DNA of 64,000 nt from Labrenzia sp. PHM005 (lineage in GTDB: Bacteria > Pseudomonadota > Alphaproteobacteria > Rhizobiales > Stappiaceae), in contig NZ_CP041191.1 of NCBI RefSeq assembly GCF_006517275.1, positions 1,296,501-1,360,500 on the forward strand, in the 5' to 3' direction. Of the stretch, positions 16,754 through 25,765 are shown in pieces (the stretch's first letter is position 1; each line of letters opens with the position of its first letter). The notes beneath the pieces were generated by a model, which was given only the letters and a program-made list of their open reading frames with translations, had not been told where the DNA came from and made no database searches. The position numbers and the translations under genes are program-made.

Positions 16754-17332
16754 ATGATCAGACGCCTTTACGACTGGACATTGTCCCTTGCCGCCGGACC
16801 GCGCGCACCCGCCGCGCTTGGATCGGTTTCTTTTGTTGAAAGTTCGGTATTTCCAATCCCGCCGGATATTCTTTTGATCCCCATGGTAATCGCCCGGCGC
16901 GAGAAGGCCTGGTGGTATGCGCTGCTGTGTACGCTGACGTCGGTTGCCGGTGGAGTATTGGGCTATTTGATCGGCATGTTCCTGTTTGAGCAGGTGGCCG
17001 AGCCGATTCTCGCGTTCTATGGCAAGATGCATTACGTCGCCGAATTCAAATCCATCTTTGCTGAGTGGGGCTGGTGGTTCGTCTTCATCGCCGGTTTGAC
17101 GCCATTTCCCTACAAGGTGATCACAATTGCATCGGGGGCAGCCGGTCTCAGTTTGCCGGTTTTTGTTGCGGCAAGCATAGTGTCCCGCGGTCTGCGGTTT
17201 TTCATAGTGTCCGGCTTGCTCTATTTCTTTGGCCCGCCGATCAAGGATTTCATTGAAAGGCGTCTGGGCCTTATGTTCACCCTTTTTGTGGTGCTCTTGG
17301 TCGGCGGATTTGTTCTGCTGAAGTTTATTTGA
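16754..17332 (+). CDS. YqaA family (VTT/DedA-like) membrane protein
   Basis: A 192-residue membrane protein of the YqaA/SNARE-associated type. It begins MIRRLYDWTLSLAA, the usual YqaA opening, with the conserved SFVESSVFPIPPD in the first third and GLTPFPYKV in the middle, and about four to five membrane segments. DedA-superfamily proteins are linked to lipid flipping. I chose 16754 over ATG 16742 and TTG 16715 because of family length and a GGGG motif 6 bases before. It is followed by dsbB 14 bases later. Confidence 0.85.
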   Translation: MIRRLYDWTLSLAAGPRAPAALGSVSFVESSVFPIPPDILLIPMVIARREKAWWYALLCTLTSVAGGVLGYLIGMFLFEQVAEPILAFYGKMHYVAEFKSIFAEWGWWFVFIAGLTPFPYKVITIASGAAGLSLPVFVAASIVSRGLRFFIVSGLLYFFGPPIKDFIERRLGLMFTLFVVLLVGGFVLLKFI

Positions 17333-17346
17333 GGAACGAGAACAGA

Positions 17347-17871
17347 ATGTCGAGCGAACGAATGGCTCAAGGATTGACTGCTTTGCTGCTTGCGGGCGGC
17401 CTGGTGGTGATCGCGACTGCCTGGGGATACCAGCTGATCGGCGGTTATGTGCCTTGCAAACTTTGCCTGGAACAGCGTGTTCCTTATTACATTGGTCTGC
17501 CAATGGCGGCGCTCGGGTTGCTCTTATTGTTCAGCGGCCGCAATGGCTTGGCAGCTCTGGTTCTCCTGGGTGTCGCTGTGGTGTTTGCCTATGGCGCCGG
17601 GCTTGGCATTTACCAAGCGGGGGCCGAATGGCAGTTCTGGGATGGCCCTAATGACTGCGGCGGCGGCAGTGCGGCGCCAGCATCGGCTGCAAACATGCTG
17701 CAGGCCCTGCAGTCCACCCGGGTGGTCAGCTGCACCGAAGCAAGCTGGCGTATGTTTGGCTTGTCGTTTGCCGGCTGGAATGCGGTTGCTTCAGCCGGTC
17801 TCGCTCTGCTTGCGCTTCTGGCGGCGGGCGTTTTGAAATTGCGTGGCAGCATGGCAAAGTCTCCGGCATGA
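17347..17871 (+). CDS. dsbB: Disulfide bond formation protein DsbB
   Basis: A 174-residue inner-membrane protein with four membrane segments. The first redox pair is Cys37-Lys-Leu-Cys40 (PCKLCLEQR) and the periplasmic loop pair is Cys104 and Cys129 (PNDCGGGS; VVSCTEAS). DsbB reoxidises DsbA and passes electrons to ubiquinone. It follows the YqaA gene by 14 bases and overlaps the next small gene by 4 bases, so the three are likely co-transcribed. Confidence 0.9.
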   Translation: MSSERMAQGLTALLLAGGLVVIATAWGYQLIGGYVPCKLCLEQRVPYYIGLPMAALGLLLLFSGRNGLAALVLLGVAVVFAYGAGLGIYQAGAEWQFWDGPNDCGGGSAAPASAANMLQALQSTRVVSCTEASWRMFGLSFAGWNAVASAGLALLALLAAGVLKLRGSMAKSPA

Positions 17872-18122
17872 GCGGATCAAAACACCACCAGGACAAACGG
17901 CGCGACGACGCGCTGAAAGCGATCGACCGGGTTCAGAGCGAAAGCGAAACCGTTGGCACATCGTCTTTTGTGCGCATGGCGGAACGCGCCAAAGACCATA
18001 TGAGCGCCGCGGACAAAGACGACGACGATCATATTGAGGTATGGGGCACCCGCATCGGCCGGGGCCTTGGTCTGATTTTCGCTGTTTGTCTGGTGATTTA
18101 CCTCGTAGTCACCTACCTTTAA
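17868..18122 (+). CDS. Small single-pass membrane protein of unknown function
   Basis: An 84-residue protein with a charged, hydrophilic N-terminal 60 residues, an acidic DKDDDDH stretch, and one C-terminal membrane segment (LIFAVCLVIYLVVTYL). I do not recognise a domain. The ATGA overlap with dsbB and its tail-anchored-like layout suggest an accessory membrane protein translated with DsbB. Confidence 0.75.
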   Translation: MSGSKHHQDKRRDDALKAIDRVQSESETVGTSSFVRMAERAKDHMSAADKDDDDHIEVWGTRIGRGLGLIFAVCLVIYLVVTYL

Positions 18123-18181
18123 GTGGTGTGACCTAGAGTCAGTGCGGAAATTTTGGCTCCTGTGAGCCTGGAACAAGAATT

Positions 18182-18616
18182 ATGGCTTCTATCCACCCGA
18201 TCAGCCGCAGTCACTGGTCTGATCTCAAAGCGCCGGACCTGAAAGCATTTGAGGCGATGGCCAGCGAGACACTGGCAACCTTGCCGGATGATCTTCTGCT
18301 GCGCTGTGGGAATCTGCAGATCCAGCTTGCCGAATATGCGCCCGACGATGTGCTTGATGCCCTGTCGATTGAGGATCCGCACGACCTTCTAGGCTTGTTT
18401 GAAGGACTGGGCTTGAACGAGGGCGAAGATCTTTCGCACACCGGGCAGATGCCAAACCGGATCTGGCTGTTCCGCCGTCCAATCCTTGATTATTGGGCAG
18501 CGATGGACGAGACACTCGGTGAGGTGGTCGCTCATGTATTGATCCACGAGATCGGCCACCATTTCGGCTTAAGCGACCAGGACATGGAACGCATTGAGGC
18601 CGCAGCCGACCGGTAA
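18182..18616 (+). CDS. Zincin-like metallopeptidase family protein
   Basis: A 144-residue protein of the short zincin-like metallopeptidase family (formerly DUF1025). The zinc motif HEIGHHFG lies at residues 122-129, with His122, Glu123 and His126 in the HExxH arrangement, followed by a conserved GLSDQDM. The substrate is unknown; family members are small cytosolic proteins. It converges on the pyrophosphatase gene. Confidence 0.85.
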   Translation: MASIHPISRSHWSDLKAPDLKAFEAMASETLATLPDDLLLRCGNLQIQLAEYAPDDVLDALSIEDPHDLLGLFEGLGLNEGEDLSHTGQMPNRIWLFRRPILDYWAAMDETLGEVVAHVLIHEIGHHFGLSDQDMERIEAAADR

Positions 18617-18655
18617 GGGACTGGCTACGGCCTCAACAATCAAAAGCGGTTCGCC

Positions 18656-19195
18656 TTAACCGGCAGCTTCCGTTTTGGCGCGCTCGATTGATTCCAGGAT
18701 CATCCGCTTGGCAGCTTCAGCGCCTTCAACACCGGTGATCTTCACCCATTTGCCCGGCTCCAGATCTTTGTAGTGTTCGAAGAAGTGCTTCACTTGTTCG
18801 ATGGTGATCTGCGGCAGGTCGGTGATGTCCGAGACGTTGTCATAGCGTTTGGTGATCTTGTGGCTCGGAACCGCAATGACCTTTTCGTCCTGGCCGGATT
18901 CATCTTCCATCAAGAGAACGCCGATCGGACGGCAGTTCATAATGGCACCTGGTACCACCGGGCGCTGGTTGACCACGACAACGTCGATCGGATCACCATC
19001 GCCGCACAAGGTGTGCGGAACAAAGCCGTAGTTGCCCGGATAGCGCATCGGTGTGTAGAGGAAGCGGTCGACATACATCGCACCGGCATCCTTATCCATT
19101 TCATATTTGATCGGTTCGCCACCGACCGGGACCTCAACGATAACGTTGATATCTTCCGGCGGGTTGTTGCCAATCGGCACGGCGTCTATACGCAT
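18656..19195 (-). CDS. ppa: Inorganic pyrophosphatase (family I)
   Basis: Soluble family I pyrophosphatase, 179 residues, near the usual 175. The signature [10 protein letters not shown] (Asp66, Asp68, Asp71) binds the catalytic magnesium ions, and the N-terminal [20 protein letters not shown] is typical of the family. It hydrolyses pyrophosphate to drive biosynthesis. It is monocistronic and divergent from the small exported protein at 19341. Confidence 0.96.
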   Translation of the reverse strand: MRIDAVPIGNNPPEDINVIVEVPVGGEPIKYEMDKDAGAMYVDRFLYTPMRYPGNYGFVPHTLCGDGDPIDVVVVNQRPVVPGAIMNCRPIGVLLMEDESGQDEKVIAVPSHKITKRYDNVSDITDLPQITIEQVKHFFEHYKDLEPGKWVKITGVEGAEAAKRMILESIERAKTEAAG

Positions 19196-19340
19196 CTCTC
19201 TACTCCTAAAGGATCGTCGCGCCGTCTATCGCAATCCGCTGGCAGAAGTTCAAGTCTTTAGTTTTGCATTGCACCTAATTGATGACCGTGGCTGAATGGC
19301 TCCAGTTTCAGGTTAATCGATTGCGATTGGGACTAAGTCT

Positions 19341-19910
19341 ATGAAGCGTTCAGTTCTTTTACTTCTGGCATTGGGCCTAATCATAACCGCAGGCAGCAAG
19401 TCGGCGCACACGGCAGAAATCACCAGCGTCTACACCAAGATTGATCTTGAGGCTTGTCAGCTCCTCAGTGCGCCTTCTGATGAAGATGCTACGATCGGCG
19501 GCACCTGGATGTGTGCTGGTTATCAAGGCCAGCCGGTTATGGTTGCCGAAGGTGACTTGCGGATGTTTGTGTCATTTGGACCCGATGCGGGCAACGAGCC
19601 GGCTGCAGTCCAAACTTTGCCGCGGTTCAATACCATTAATGAGACATTGGAGTGGCGGCTGCGCGGCGGTGTGCCCTTTGCAACGATCTTGCGCTGGTTT
19701 CCGAGCAAGGACGATGGAAGCCAAGGCAGTGTCTTGATCGTCACGCAGTTACTGCCGGGGGGCGGCACATGTCAGATCGCTCGTATTGATGCCCAGGCCA
19801 ACAAAAACGCCAATGTGATGGCCCGGCAAGCGGCCGACACTCTCGCTGGTCAGTTCAATTGCAGCGCCCCGCCAACCGTCTTGGGAAATCCTGGAAGCCT
19901 GGCGCAATAA
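19341..19910 (+). CDS. Exported hypothetical protein
   Basis: A 189-residue protein with a clear signal peptide (MKRSVLLLLALGLIITAG, cleavage near AHTA). The mature part has four cysteines (EACQLL, TWMCAGY, GGTCQIARI, FNCSAP), possibly two disulfides. I do not recognise the family. It converges on the GNAT gene, with 16 bases between stops. Its length and codon pattern support a real gene. Confidence 0.75.
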   Translation: MKRSVLLLLALGLIITAGSKSAHTAEITSVYTKIDLEACQLLSAPSDEDATIGGTWMCAGYQGQPVMVAEGDLRMFVSFGPDAGNEPAAVQTLPRFNTINETLEWRLRGGVPFATILRWFPSKDDGSQGSVLIVTQLLPGGGTCQIARIDAQANKNANVMARQAADTLAGQFNCSAPPTVLGNPGSLAQ

Positions 19911-19926
19911 TCTCTGATGGATGACG

Positions 19927-20445
19927 TCAGGTGTTGCGGTTCGGCCAGACATAAATCGACAGCTCCAATCGCCGGCCTCCAACCCGGTGCCAAGATTTGC
20001 CAGACAACTGGCCGCCGATCGCTTGGTAAAACGCTTTTGCTGGATCATTGTCGCTTAGGACCTGAACAGCAATGCCGGAGGCTCTCCGGTCTGCGAAGAT
20101 CTTCTGAACATGCTCAAAAAGCCGACGGCCAAAGCCGAGACCTTGATATTCCGGCTTTAGGTAAAGCTCGTAGATTTCACCGTCCATTTTGGTGTTACGC
20201 AACCGGCAAGGCCCATAGGTCGCATAGCCAGCTGGCACATCGGCAATCGCCAGGATTTTGACATTGACGCCCCGGGCAAGCGCACCGCGCCACCAACTTT
20301 CTCCGCGTCGTGAAATCATTCGTTGGAGTTCGAGGCCATGCAACACACCGCGATAGGCTCCGAGCCAGGCTTCATTGTGAATACCGGCCAGGGCTTTGCA
20401 ATCCGCGGTTCTCGCCGCGCGCAGATCGATCAAATCGGTGGTCAT
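19927..20445 (-). CDS. GNAT family N-acetyltransferase
   Basis: A 172-residue GNAT protein with the acetyl-CoA-binding core ELYLKPEYQGLGFGRRLFEHV (Q/R-x-x-G-x-G/A) and the later VLSDNDPAKAFYQAIGGQ motif. The acceptor cannot be read from the sequence. An in-frame ATG at 20472 would add nine residues that look unlike the family, so the start at 20445 is preferred, though neither has a good ribosome-binding site. Confidence 0.85.
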   Translation of the reverse strand: MTTDLIDLRAARTADCKALAGIHNEAWLGAYRGVLHGLELQRMISRRGESWWRGALARGVNVKILAIADVPAGYATYGPCRLRNTKMDGEIYELYLKPEYQGLGFGRRLFEHVQKIFADRRASGIAVQVLSDNDPAKAFYQAIGGQLSGKSWHRVGGRRLELSIYVWPNRNT

Positions 20446-20940
20446 CGTAGGAAAAAGGATACAACAAGCCATCCTAATAGGAAGGAAAAACCGAAGTTCA
20501 AAAGAACCAAGAATGGACTGAGCTGCTGATATGAAAAGGGCCGGCGTTTGGCCGGCCCTTCAGTTGCCTTGATGTTTGACTCAAAAAATCCGGCAGATCT
20601 GAGTTCGCCACGGGGGGCTGGGGGGCTATTGCATACCGCGGCGCCCGCAGATCGTACCCATCAAGGTATGATCTTAATATGGGTATGTATTTTGGCTGGC
20701 CAAGGGCTGGAATGCGGCGAAATCATGAAATTTTCTGTATTCTTTTTGGAAAAGTTACGCTACGGCAGAAATTGATTGATCTGACCTGAATTAAACTGAA
20801 ATTCCGCTGAATTTGATCTTTCTGCAGCCTCGGACTTGCAAATCGGGGCAGACAGGCAGCATCATAACACTGAGATGACACACCCGCCGGGATCTTATCG
20901 GCCTTTTTACAGGGTGTCGTCCGGAGCAAAAGGAGGCGGA
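20446..20940. other. Long intergenic region with a possible small RNA
   Basis: About 495 bases without a convincing gene. It contains a strong hairpin with a T tract on the minus strand (20536-20560), a 7-bp inverted repeat (taccccat-like, arms 20655-20661 and 20679-20685), a G-rich stretch near 20610-20625 and AT-rich DNA at 20725-20820. The arrangement could be a small RNA transcribed leftwards that ends at the hairpin. Confidence 0.5.
20536..20560 (-). terminator. Orphan intrinsic terminator, minus strand
   Basis: Perfect 10-bp stem aagggccggc / gccggccctt with a 5-base loop. Read on the minus strand it is followed by TTTTC, a usable U tract. No minus-strand gene ends here: the nearest one downstream, the GNAT gene, starts at 20445. 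It therefore probably ends an unannotated leftward transcript. Confidence 0.65.
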
Positions 20941-21330
20941 ATGAGCGAAGCCGACGAAAGCGCGTCCCAGCGCAGCGGGAGCTTGAGCCCTCTGGTACAT
21001 GGGCACAAAGCTCCTCCACCCAAACCGGTGGTGTCCTTCAACCGGCGCGAACTTGACACGATCTTGCGGCTCTACGGCCGGATGGTTGCTGATGGAGAAT
21101 GGCGGGACTACGCCATCGACATATTGAAAGACCGGGCCGTATTTTCAGTTTTCCGGCGCTCGTCCGAGATGCCACTTTACCGCATCGAAAAAGATCCGAA
21201 ACTGGCGCGCCGCCAAGGGGCTTACTCGATCATTGCAGCGGGCGGTATGATTTTAAAACGCGGGCATGACCTTGCTCAGGTGCTCCGCGTTCTGGAAAAG
21301 AAAAAACACCTGCGGGTCGTCGACGCCTGA
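20941..21330 (+). CDS. DUF2794 family protein
   Basis: A 129-residue DUF2794 protein, a family largely confined to alphaproteobacteria and of unknown function. The core runs VVSFNRRELDTILRLYGRMVADGEWRDYAIDILKDRAVFSVFRR, spanning residues 30-73. The start at 20941 has AGGAGG 5 bases upstream. The frame continues upstream to 20836, but without that ribosome-binding site. It is monocistronic. Confidence 0.88.
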   Translation: MSEADESASQRSGSLSPLVHGHKAPPPKPVVSFNRRELDTILRLYGRMVADGEWRDYAIDILKDRAVFSVFRRSSEMPLYRIEKDPKLARRQGAYSIIAAGGMILKRGHDLAQVLRVLEKKKHLRVVDA

Positions 21331-21355
21331 TCTGGCTAATCGTCAAGCCTGAGCT

Positions 21356-21559
21356 CTAATTAAGCCTTTGGCGCTCGGCTGGATAAAGTGCGTTCTGCAA
21401 ATAGTGAGGAACGCAGAATTGGCGGTCGAGTGTTAACTGATTTGCCTCCAGCCATTTCGACACGAGTTCGATGAGCCGTTCCGGATCCTTTTGATAAAGG
21501 GCGCGGCAAAGTTCCATATCGAGCTGACTTTTGGGGCTGTTCTGCGGGACTTCATTCAT
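21356..21559 (-). CDS. Small hypothetical protein
   Basis: A 67-residue reading frame with helical, charged composition and one cysteine at QFCVPHYLQNALYP. I do not recognise a family. It has normal codon composition for the window but no strong ribosome-binding site, and it converges on the DUF2794 gene. It might be a genuine small protein or a chance frame. Confidence 0.5.
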   Translation of the reverse strand: MNEVPQNSPKSQLDMELCRALYQKDPERLIELVSKWLEANQLTLDRQFCVPHYLQNALYPAERQRLN

Positions 21560-21667
21560 CGGTCATTTCACCGTTACAGTTTGACAACAGCTAGTGCCCC
21601 ATTTTTTCATGTGCGGTGCAGTGCTGACAGGAAATAATCAGTATAGAGCTGGCCCGGTTCATAATTC

Positions 21668-22858
21668 TCAGTTATGGCCATGAAATTTGCCCGCAGGACG
21701 GAAAAGTGCCAACACAAAACACAAAAGGCCTGCACTGACAAAGACGGCAGGCAAACCAAATTGCGGTGCCAGATAACCGCCTGCAACCGGGCCGATGCCT
21801 TGACCAAGCGAGATTAGAAAAAACGTCAGCCCAAATCCGATGGAAGGCGTGTTGCGGAAGATCCGCATGCTCCACATTCCAAATAATGCTGTCGTGATGA
21901 TGAAGCCGGCCCCGAAACTGGCAGCAGAATAGTAGATTCCAGACGGAATACTCGCAGCTACAGGCAGGGTTGCGATCGCTCCGCCAATCAGGATCAGCAA
22001 AAGGCCGTAACTGGAACGCAAGCCCCACCGGTTAACCAGACCTCCGGCAAAACAACCGGTGATCCCTGCGGTGCCCAATACAATCCAAAATACCACAGCC
22101 GCCGCTGGGTTATCGGTTATCGCTAATAAGAGATCTACTGCGTAGGTCCAATAAATAGCTGTGACGACGCCGAACAACAAAGCGGCGGCAAAAAGAGGCC
22201 TCGCGGCGGGATTGAGCAGTTCTGATATCGGGACGCCTGACATTTTTCCGTGTTTAGGGCTGTTTCGCGGCAGGATCATCATGTTCCAGATCGTGAAAAG
22301 GCCGGCGAGACCAGCAAAAATCAACCAGGCCAGCCGCCAGTCTTCACTCGCAAGAAGTGCCAGGGGTCCGGCCAAAGCGACCCCAAACCCGGTTCCTGAA
22401 TTTATCCAGGCGTAAATCGCGTTTTGCCGCCTGGTTTCGATGTGATGGACGATAACATCTGAAAAAGGCGGATAAGCAAGACCGGGACTCATACCGGCAA
22501 CAAAAACTCCGATTGCTAGGATTTCAGGACTTTGTGAGAGCCCGATCAGGGTCATTCCCGCGGTTGCCGAAAGCCCGCCGAGAAAAATTGGCAGGCGCGG
22601 CCCAACCATTGTTGAAAGCCAGGACCCGGCAAAAGTGGCAATCAGATATCCTGCATAGGATAATCCGGCGATAAGGCCGATGGTTTCCGTTGAAAGCGCA
22701 AATTCTTGCCGGATTTCCGGCAAGAAAAGGCCGAAGCAATAGCGGGCGAGCCCGTAAGTGGCAGCGACGATTGCCAAACCAGCAGCAGTCAGACCCAGGA
22801 GATTCGGTGGCTGGGTTTTAGTTTCGGCGGGAAAGTTGGAAGTGAAGTGTTTCGTCAC
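21668..22858 (-). CDS. MFS transporter, YbfB/YjiJ-like
   Basis: A 396-residue protein with about 12 membrane segments. The opening YGLARYCFGLFLPEIRQEF resembles YbfB/YjiJ-type members of the major facilitator superfamily. The GTG start overlaps the last 41 bases of the upstream methyltransferase gene, so the two are translated from one message. Context suggests export or uptake of the methyltransferase product or substrate; the substrate is unknown. Confidence 0.85.
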   Translation of the reverse strand: MTKHFTSNFPAETKTQPPNLLGLTAAGLAIVAATYGLARYCFGLFLPEIRQEFALSTETIGLIAGLSYAGYLIATFAGSWLSTMVGPRLPIFLGGLSATAGMTLIGLSQSPEILAIGVFVAGMSPGLAYPPFSDVIVHHIETRRQNAIYAWINSGTGFGVALAGPLALLASEDWRLAWLIFAGLAGLFTIWNMMILPRNSPKHGKMSGVPISELLNPAARPLFAAALLFGVVTAIYWTYAVDLLLAITDNPAAAVVFWIVLGTAGITGCFAGGLVNRWGLRSSYGLLLILIGGAIATLPVAASIPSGIYYSAASFGAGFIITTALFGMWSMRIFRNTPSIGFGLTFFLISLGQGIGPVAGGYLAPQFGLPAVFVSAGLLCFVLALFRPAGKFHGHN

Positions 22859-23852
22859 CGCTTGTCGCCTCGCAAAGGATTTTAAAATGGCCGTTTAGCG
22901 CCCGGTAGTGACGGTACTGTTCAGGTGTCAGCTTCAGGCAAAAGTTGGAAACGTGCAAGTTTCTTTGTCTGGTTGTGGTTGCGTATTCTTCCGCCAAAAT
23001 AGCGGCTTGGGCTATTTGGCCATCATGAAATTGGACAGGCAATAAAAAGAAACGATTCAGACTTGGGGTTTTTGTGCAGATCGCTTTTTCAAATGCGATT
23101 CGGGAAAACCTCAACATGGCGGGATGACTGTAAAAACAGCTTATCCGGTCTTGATGTGACTGTATGAGTAGTTGGCTTTCGGCCAAGAGATAATCACCTG
23201 GCCGTGCGATTGTCCGGAGCCATTCATTCACGACTGATGGATCATCATTGCCTTCCTGAAATCCAAGCATGGTAATCAGCGCTGGGGTTTCAGACCCAAC
23301 TTGAAGTTCTGGCATCTGGAACTCTTCAAAGGCACTGGTAACAAATGTCAGAGGCGTTCCATTAAGAACCTGCTCTAAGACCGGCCTCATATGCTCAGCG
23401 GATTTTGGATTGATATCGACCGCAATATACTGATCGATCTTAACGTTCATTTCTTGTAGCGTTTTCAGTATGTAAGCGGTCTTGATTGGTTCAGGTCCAA
23501 GTTCAACATAGGTGAATGGCCGGGCGCTTGCCGTTTGGGCGATTTGGGAACAAATCTCCAAAAGAGCCTGCCGGAATGAATTGCCGCTGTTCGTGGCCTT
23601 TCCAAGCGAGTTGGAGGCCAGACCTTGTTCATTCAGTTGCCGCATAAGATCGAACACTTCGAACAAGTGATCCGAAGATTCACTGCCGGAGGCTTTTTCA
23701 GCATATTTTTCCCGATTTTCCTGAGTGAGGATCCGATCCGTACTGAACTCTGTATGCAGGGAAATTGCGGCTCGAACTCTTTCGCAAAGCGGTGGCAAAA
23801 CAATTGCCGGAGTTTCCAGATCGGACTGTGGCGCAGAATAAGCTAACGACAT
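22818..23852 (-). CDS. SAM-dependent methyltransferase, EgtD-like
   Basis: A 344-residue protein with a Rossmann methyltransferase core: motif I YVELGPEPIK at 115-124, acidic motif VDIN at 145-148 and MLGFQEGND at 195-203. These positions and spacing resemble the histidine-specific methyltransferase family (EgtD, PF10017-like), which N-methylates amino acids. The similarity is moderate and the first glycine motif is altered, so the substrate cannot be named. No egtB, egtC or egtE partner is nearby. A divergent LysR gene lies 161 bases upstream and an MFS gene overlaps downstream. Confidence 0.6.
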   Translation of the reverse strand: MSLAYSAPQSDLETPAIVLPPLCERVRAAISLHTEFSTDRILTQENREKYAEKASGSESSDHLFEVFDLMRQLNEQGLASNSLGKATNSGNSFRQALLEICSQIAQTASARPFTYVELGPEPIKTAYILKTLQEMNVKIDQYIAVDINPKSAEHMRPVLEQVLNGTPLTFVTSAFEEFQMPELQVGSETPALITMLGFQEGNDDPSVVNEWLRTIARPGDYLLAESQLLIQSHQDRISCFYSHPAMLRFSRIAFEKAICTKTPSLNRFFLLPVQFHDGQIAQAAILAEEYATTTRQRNLHVSNFCLKLTPEQYRHYRALNGHFKILCEATSGDETLHFQLSRRN

Positions 23853-24013
23853 TTGGAACCTTTTGGGCTTTGGATTACATCCTCCCGTAATAGGGGATTA
23901 TGCCCATGCAGCTAAATTTATAATTGCAACTTCGTATAATATAATTTTATATTCAACCATAGATAGTGTTGTTGATTTTTGTTTCCCTTTTGTAGGTGGG
24001 GTTGGTGGGGTAA

Positions 24014-24928
24014 ATGACTGCCGGACGATTTGACATCGAGCTTCTAGAGGCTTTTGTGGCCGTCGCCGATACTGGGAGTGTTACGCGTGCAGGGGCGCTC
24101 ATCAACCGAACACAGCCTTGCGTGAGTTCTCAGCTGCGCCGGCTGGAAGACCGAATAGGGCGCCAACTCATAGAGCGGACGTCGCGCATCATGGTTCTGA
24201 CGCCACATGGCCGCATATTGTATGATCACGCCGCTCAAATTCTGAAATCCCACGAAGAAGCCCGCATGCGTCTGTCTGCGCCAGAGCTTACCGGAAAAGT
24301 GCATGTCGGTTTGCCTGAGTGGTTTGCAACAAGCAGATTGCAATCGTTGTTCTGCAGCTTCGTGAGGGTTCATTCAAACGTAAAGCTGGAATTGACGGTG
24401 GCAGACAGCGCGACGCTGCATGAGCGGCTGGCGGCCAATGAAATCAATTTGGCGATTGCCCTTGTGCAATCAGGTTCCGCGGAAGCAAATGCTTGTGTCG
24501 AGGAGCTGCTTTACTGGGTGGCCAGTGAGGATTGCGTTTTGTCCGACCCGTTGCCGTTGATCTTGTTTCCTGAGCCGTGCCCCTTCCGCCAATTCGTTTT
24601 TACATCATTGGAAGCCGCTGGGCGGCGCTGGTATGAGCAAATTACCACGACCAGCGTTGCGGCTGCACAAATGGCAATCCTCTCGGGAACCGGAGTTGGC
24701 TGTTTGCCGGCGGGAGCGGTTCTTGACAGTTTCAAAGTCTTAAAGGAGCAAGCAGGGTTTCCGCCATTGCCGGCGACCCGCTTGGCGATTTACACGCAAG
24801 CTCAGAATTCCTCACCCATTGTACATCACCTGAAGACTTATCTTGAGCAGTTTTTGGAGAGTTCTGTTTCCGGCCAGTCGGTCTTGAACTCCAGCACCCA
24901 CCCCGATTTGCGGGTCGTGCAAGCTTAG
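24014..24928 (+). CDS. LysR family transcriptional regulator
   Basis: A 304-residue LysR protein with an N-terminal winged helix (VADTGSVTRAGALINRTQPCVSSQLRRLE) and a periplasmic-binding-protein-like effector domain. It is divergent from the methyltransferase-MFS pair across a 161-base, AT-rich gap, the standard layout for a LysR regulator and its target. It ends before a bidirectional terminator shared with the Bax-inhibitor-like gene. Confidence 0.9.
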   Translation: MTAGRFDIELLEAFVAVADTGSVTRAGALINRTQPCVSSQLRRLEDRIGRQLIERTSRIMVLTPHGRILYDHAAQILKSHEEARMRLSAPELTGKVHVGLPEWFATSRLQSLFCSFVRVHSNVKLELTVADSATLHERLAANEINLAIALVQSGSAEANACVEELLYWVASEDCVLSDPLPLILFPEPCPFRQFVFTSLEAAGRRWYEQITTTSVAAAQMAILSGTGVGCLPAGAVLDSFKVLKEQAGFPPLPATRLAIYTQAQNSSPIVHHLKTYLEQFLESSVSGQSVLNSSTHPDLRVVQA

Positions 24929-24952
24929 CAACCGCCAAATGCAGAAAACAAA

Positions 24953-24978
24953 AAAGCCCGGCGCAGTGGCCGGGCTTT
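24953..24978. terminator. Bidirectional terminator between convergent genes
   Basis: Perfect 10-bp stem, aaagcccggc / gccgggcttt, around gcagtg, between the stops of the LysR gene (24928) and the Bax-inhibitor-like gene (25001). A-rich sequence on the left and T-rich on the right give U tracts in both directions. Confidence 0.85.
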
Positions 24979-25000
24979 CGTGTTTCTCTATGCAGAGCGC

Positions 25001-25765
25001 TTATTCGCGGTTGCCGAACAGCTGCAGCAGCATTAGGAACAGGTTGATGAAGTCCAGGTAGAGGCGCAGGGCGCCCATGACAGACTTCTTGGTGGCAACT
25101 TCACCAGAGTCACCTTCGTAGTACATTTCCTTGATCTGCTGGGTGTCGTACGCCGTCAGGCCAGCAAACACCAGAACACCGATCACGGAGATGGCGAACT
25201 GCATCGCGGAGGAGGCCAGGAAGATGTTCACCAGGGACGCGATCACGATGCCGATCAGGCCCATGAATAGGAAAGAACCCCAAGCCGACAGGTCCTTTTT
25301 TGTGGTGTAGCCGAAGAGGCTCAGCGCACCGAAGGCAGCTGCGGAAATGAAGAACACGCGCGCGATCGAACCACCGGTGTAAATCATGAAGATCGAAGAC
25401 AGCGAGATACCCATCATCGCGGAGTAGACCAGGAACATGGTCCGCGCGGCAGAGGCGCTCATGGACTGAATGCGGAAGGACAGCCACATCACCATTCCGA
25501 GCGGGGCCAGCATGACAACCCATTTCAACGGGCTGCCGAACAGGGCAGCGCCAAGCGGGGTCAGGCCGACAATGGCGCCAGCGTCGTTGGTGACAACTGA
25601 CATCATGTAGGTGCCGATAGCAAAGAAGCCGGTCAGCGCTACGCCGAAGGTCATGTAGTTGTAAACGCCCAGCATATAGGCGCGCAGGCCCTGGTCTATG
25701 CCGGCCTCGGCACGTGCGCCGGCAACCGAGTAGGCGCCTTGAGATTGACGGTCAAAGGTCGACAT
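25001..25765 (-). CDS. Bax inhibitor-1/YccA family protein
   Basis: A 254-residue protein with seven predicted membrane segments and the conserved LTAYDTQQIKEMYYEG segment of the BI-1/YccA (TMBIM) family near residue 205. Bacterial members are inner-membrane proteins linked to calcium leak or, as YccA in E. coli, to FtsH control. Strong uniform codon use suggests good expression. It is monocistronic, with its own terminator. Confidence 0.92.
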   Translation of the reverse strand: MSTFDRQSQGAYSVAGARAEAGIDQGLRAYMLGVYNYMTFGVALTGFFAIGTYMMSVVTNDAGAIVGLTPLGAALFGSPLKWVVMLAPLGMVMWLSFRIQSMSASAARTMFLVYSAMMGISLSSIFMIYTGGSIARVFFISAAAFGALSLFGYTTKKDLSAWGSFLFMGLIGIVIASLVNIFLASSAMQFAISVIGVLVFAGLTAYDTQQIKEMYYEGDSGEVATKKSVMGALRLYLDFINLFLMLLQLFGNRE

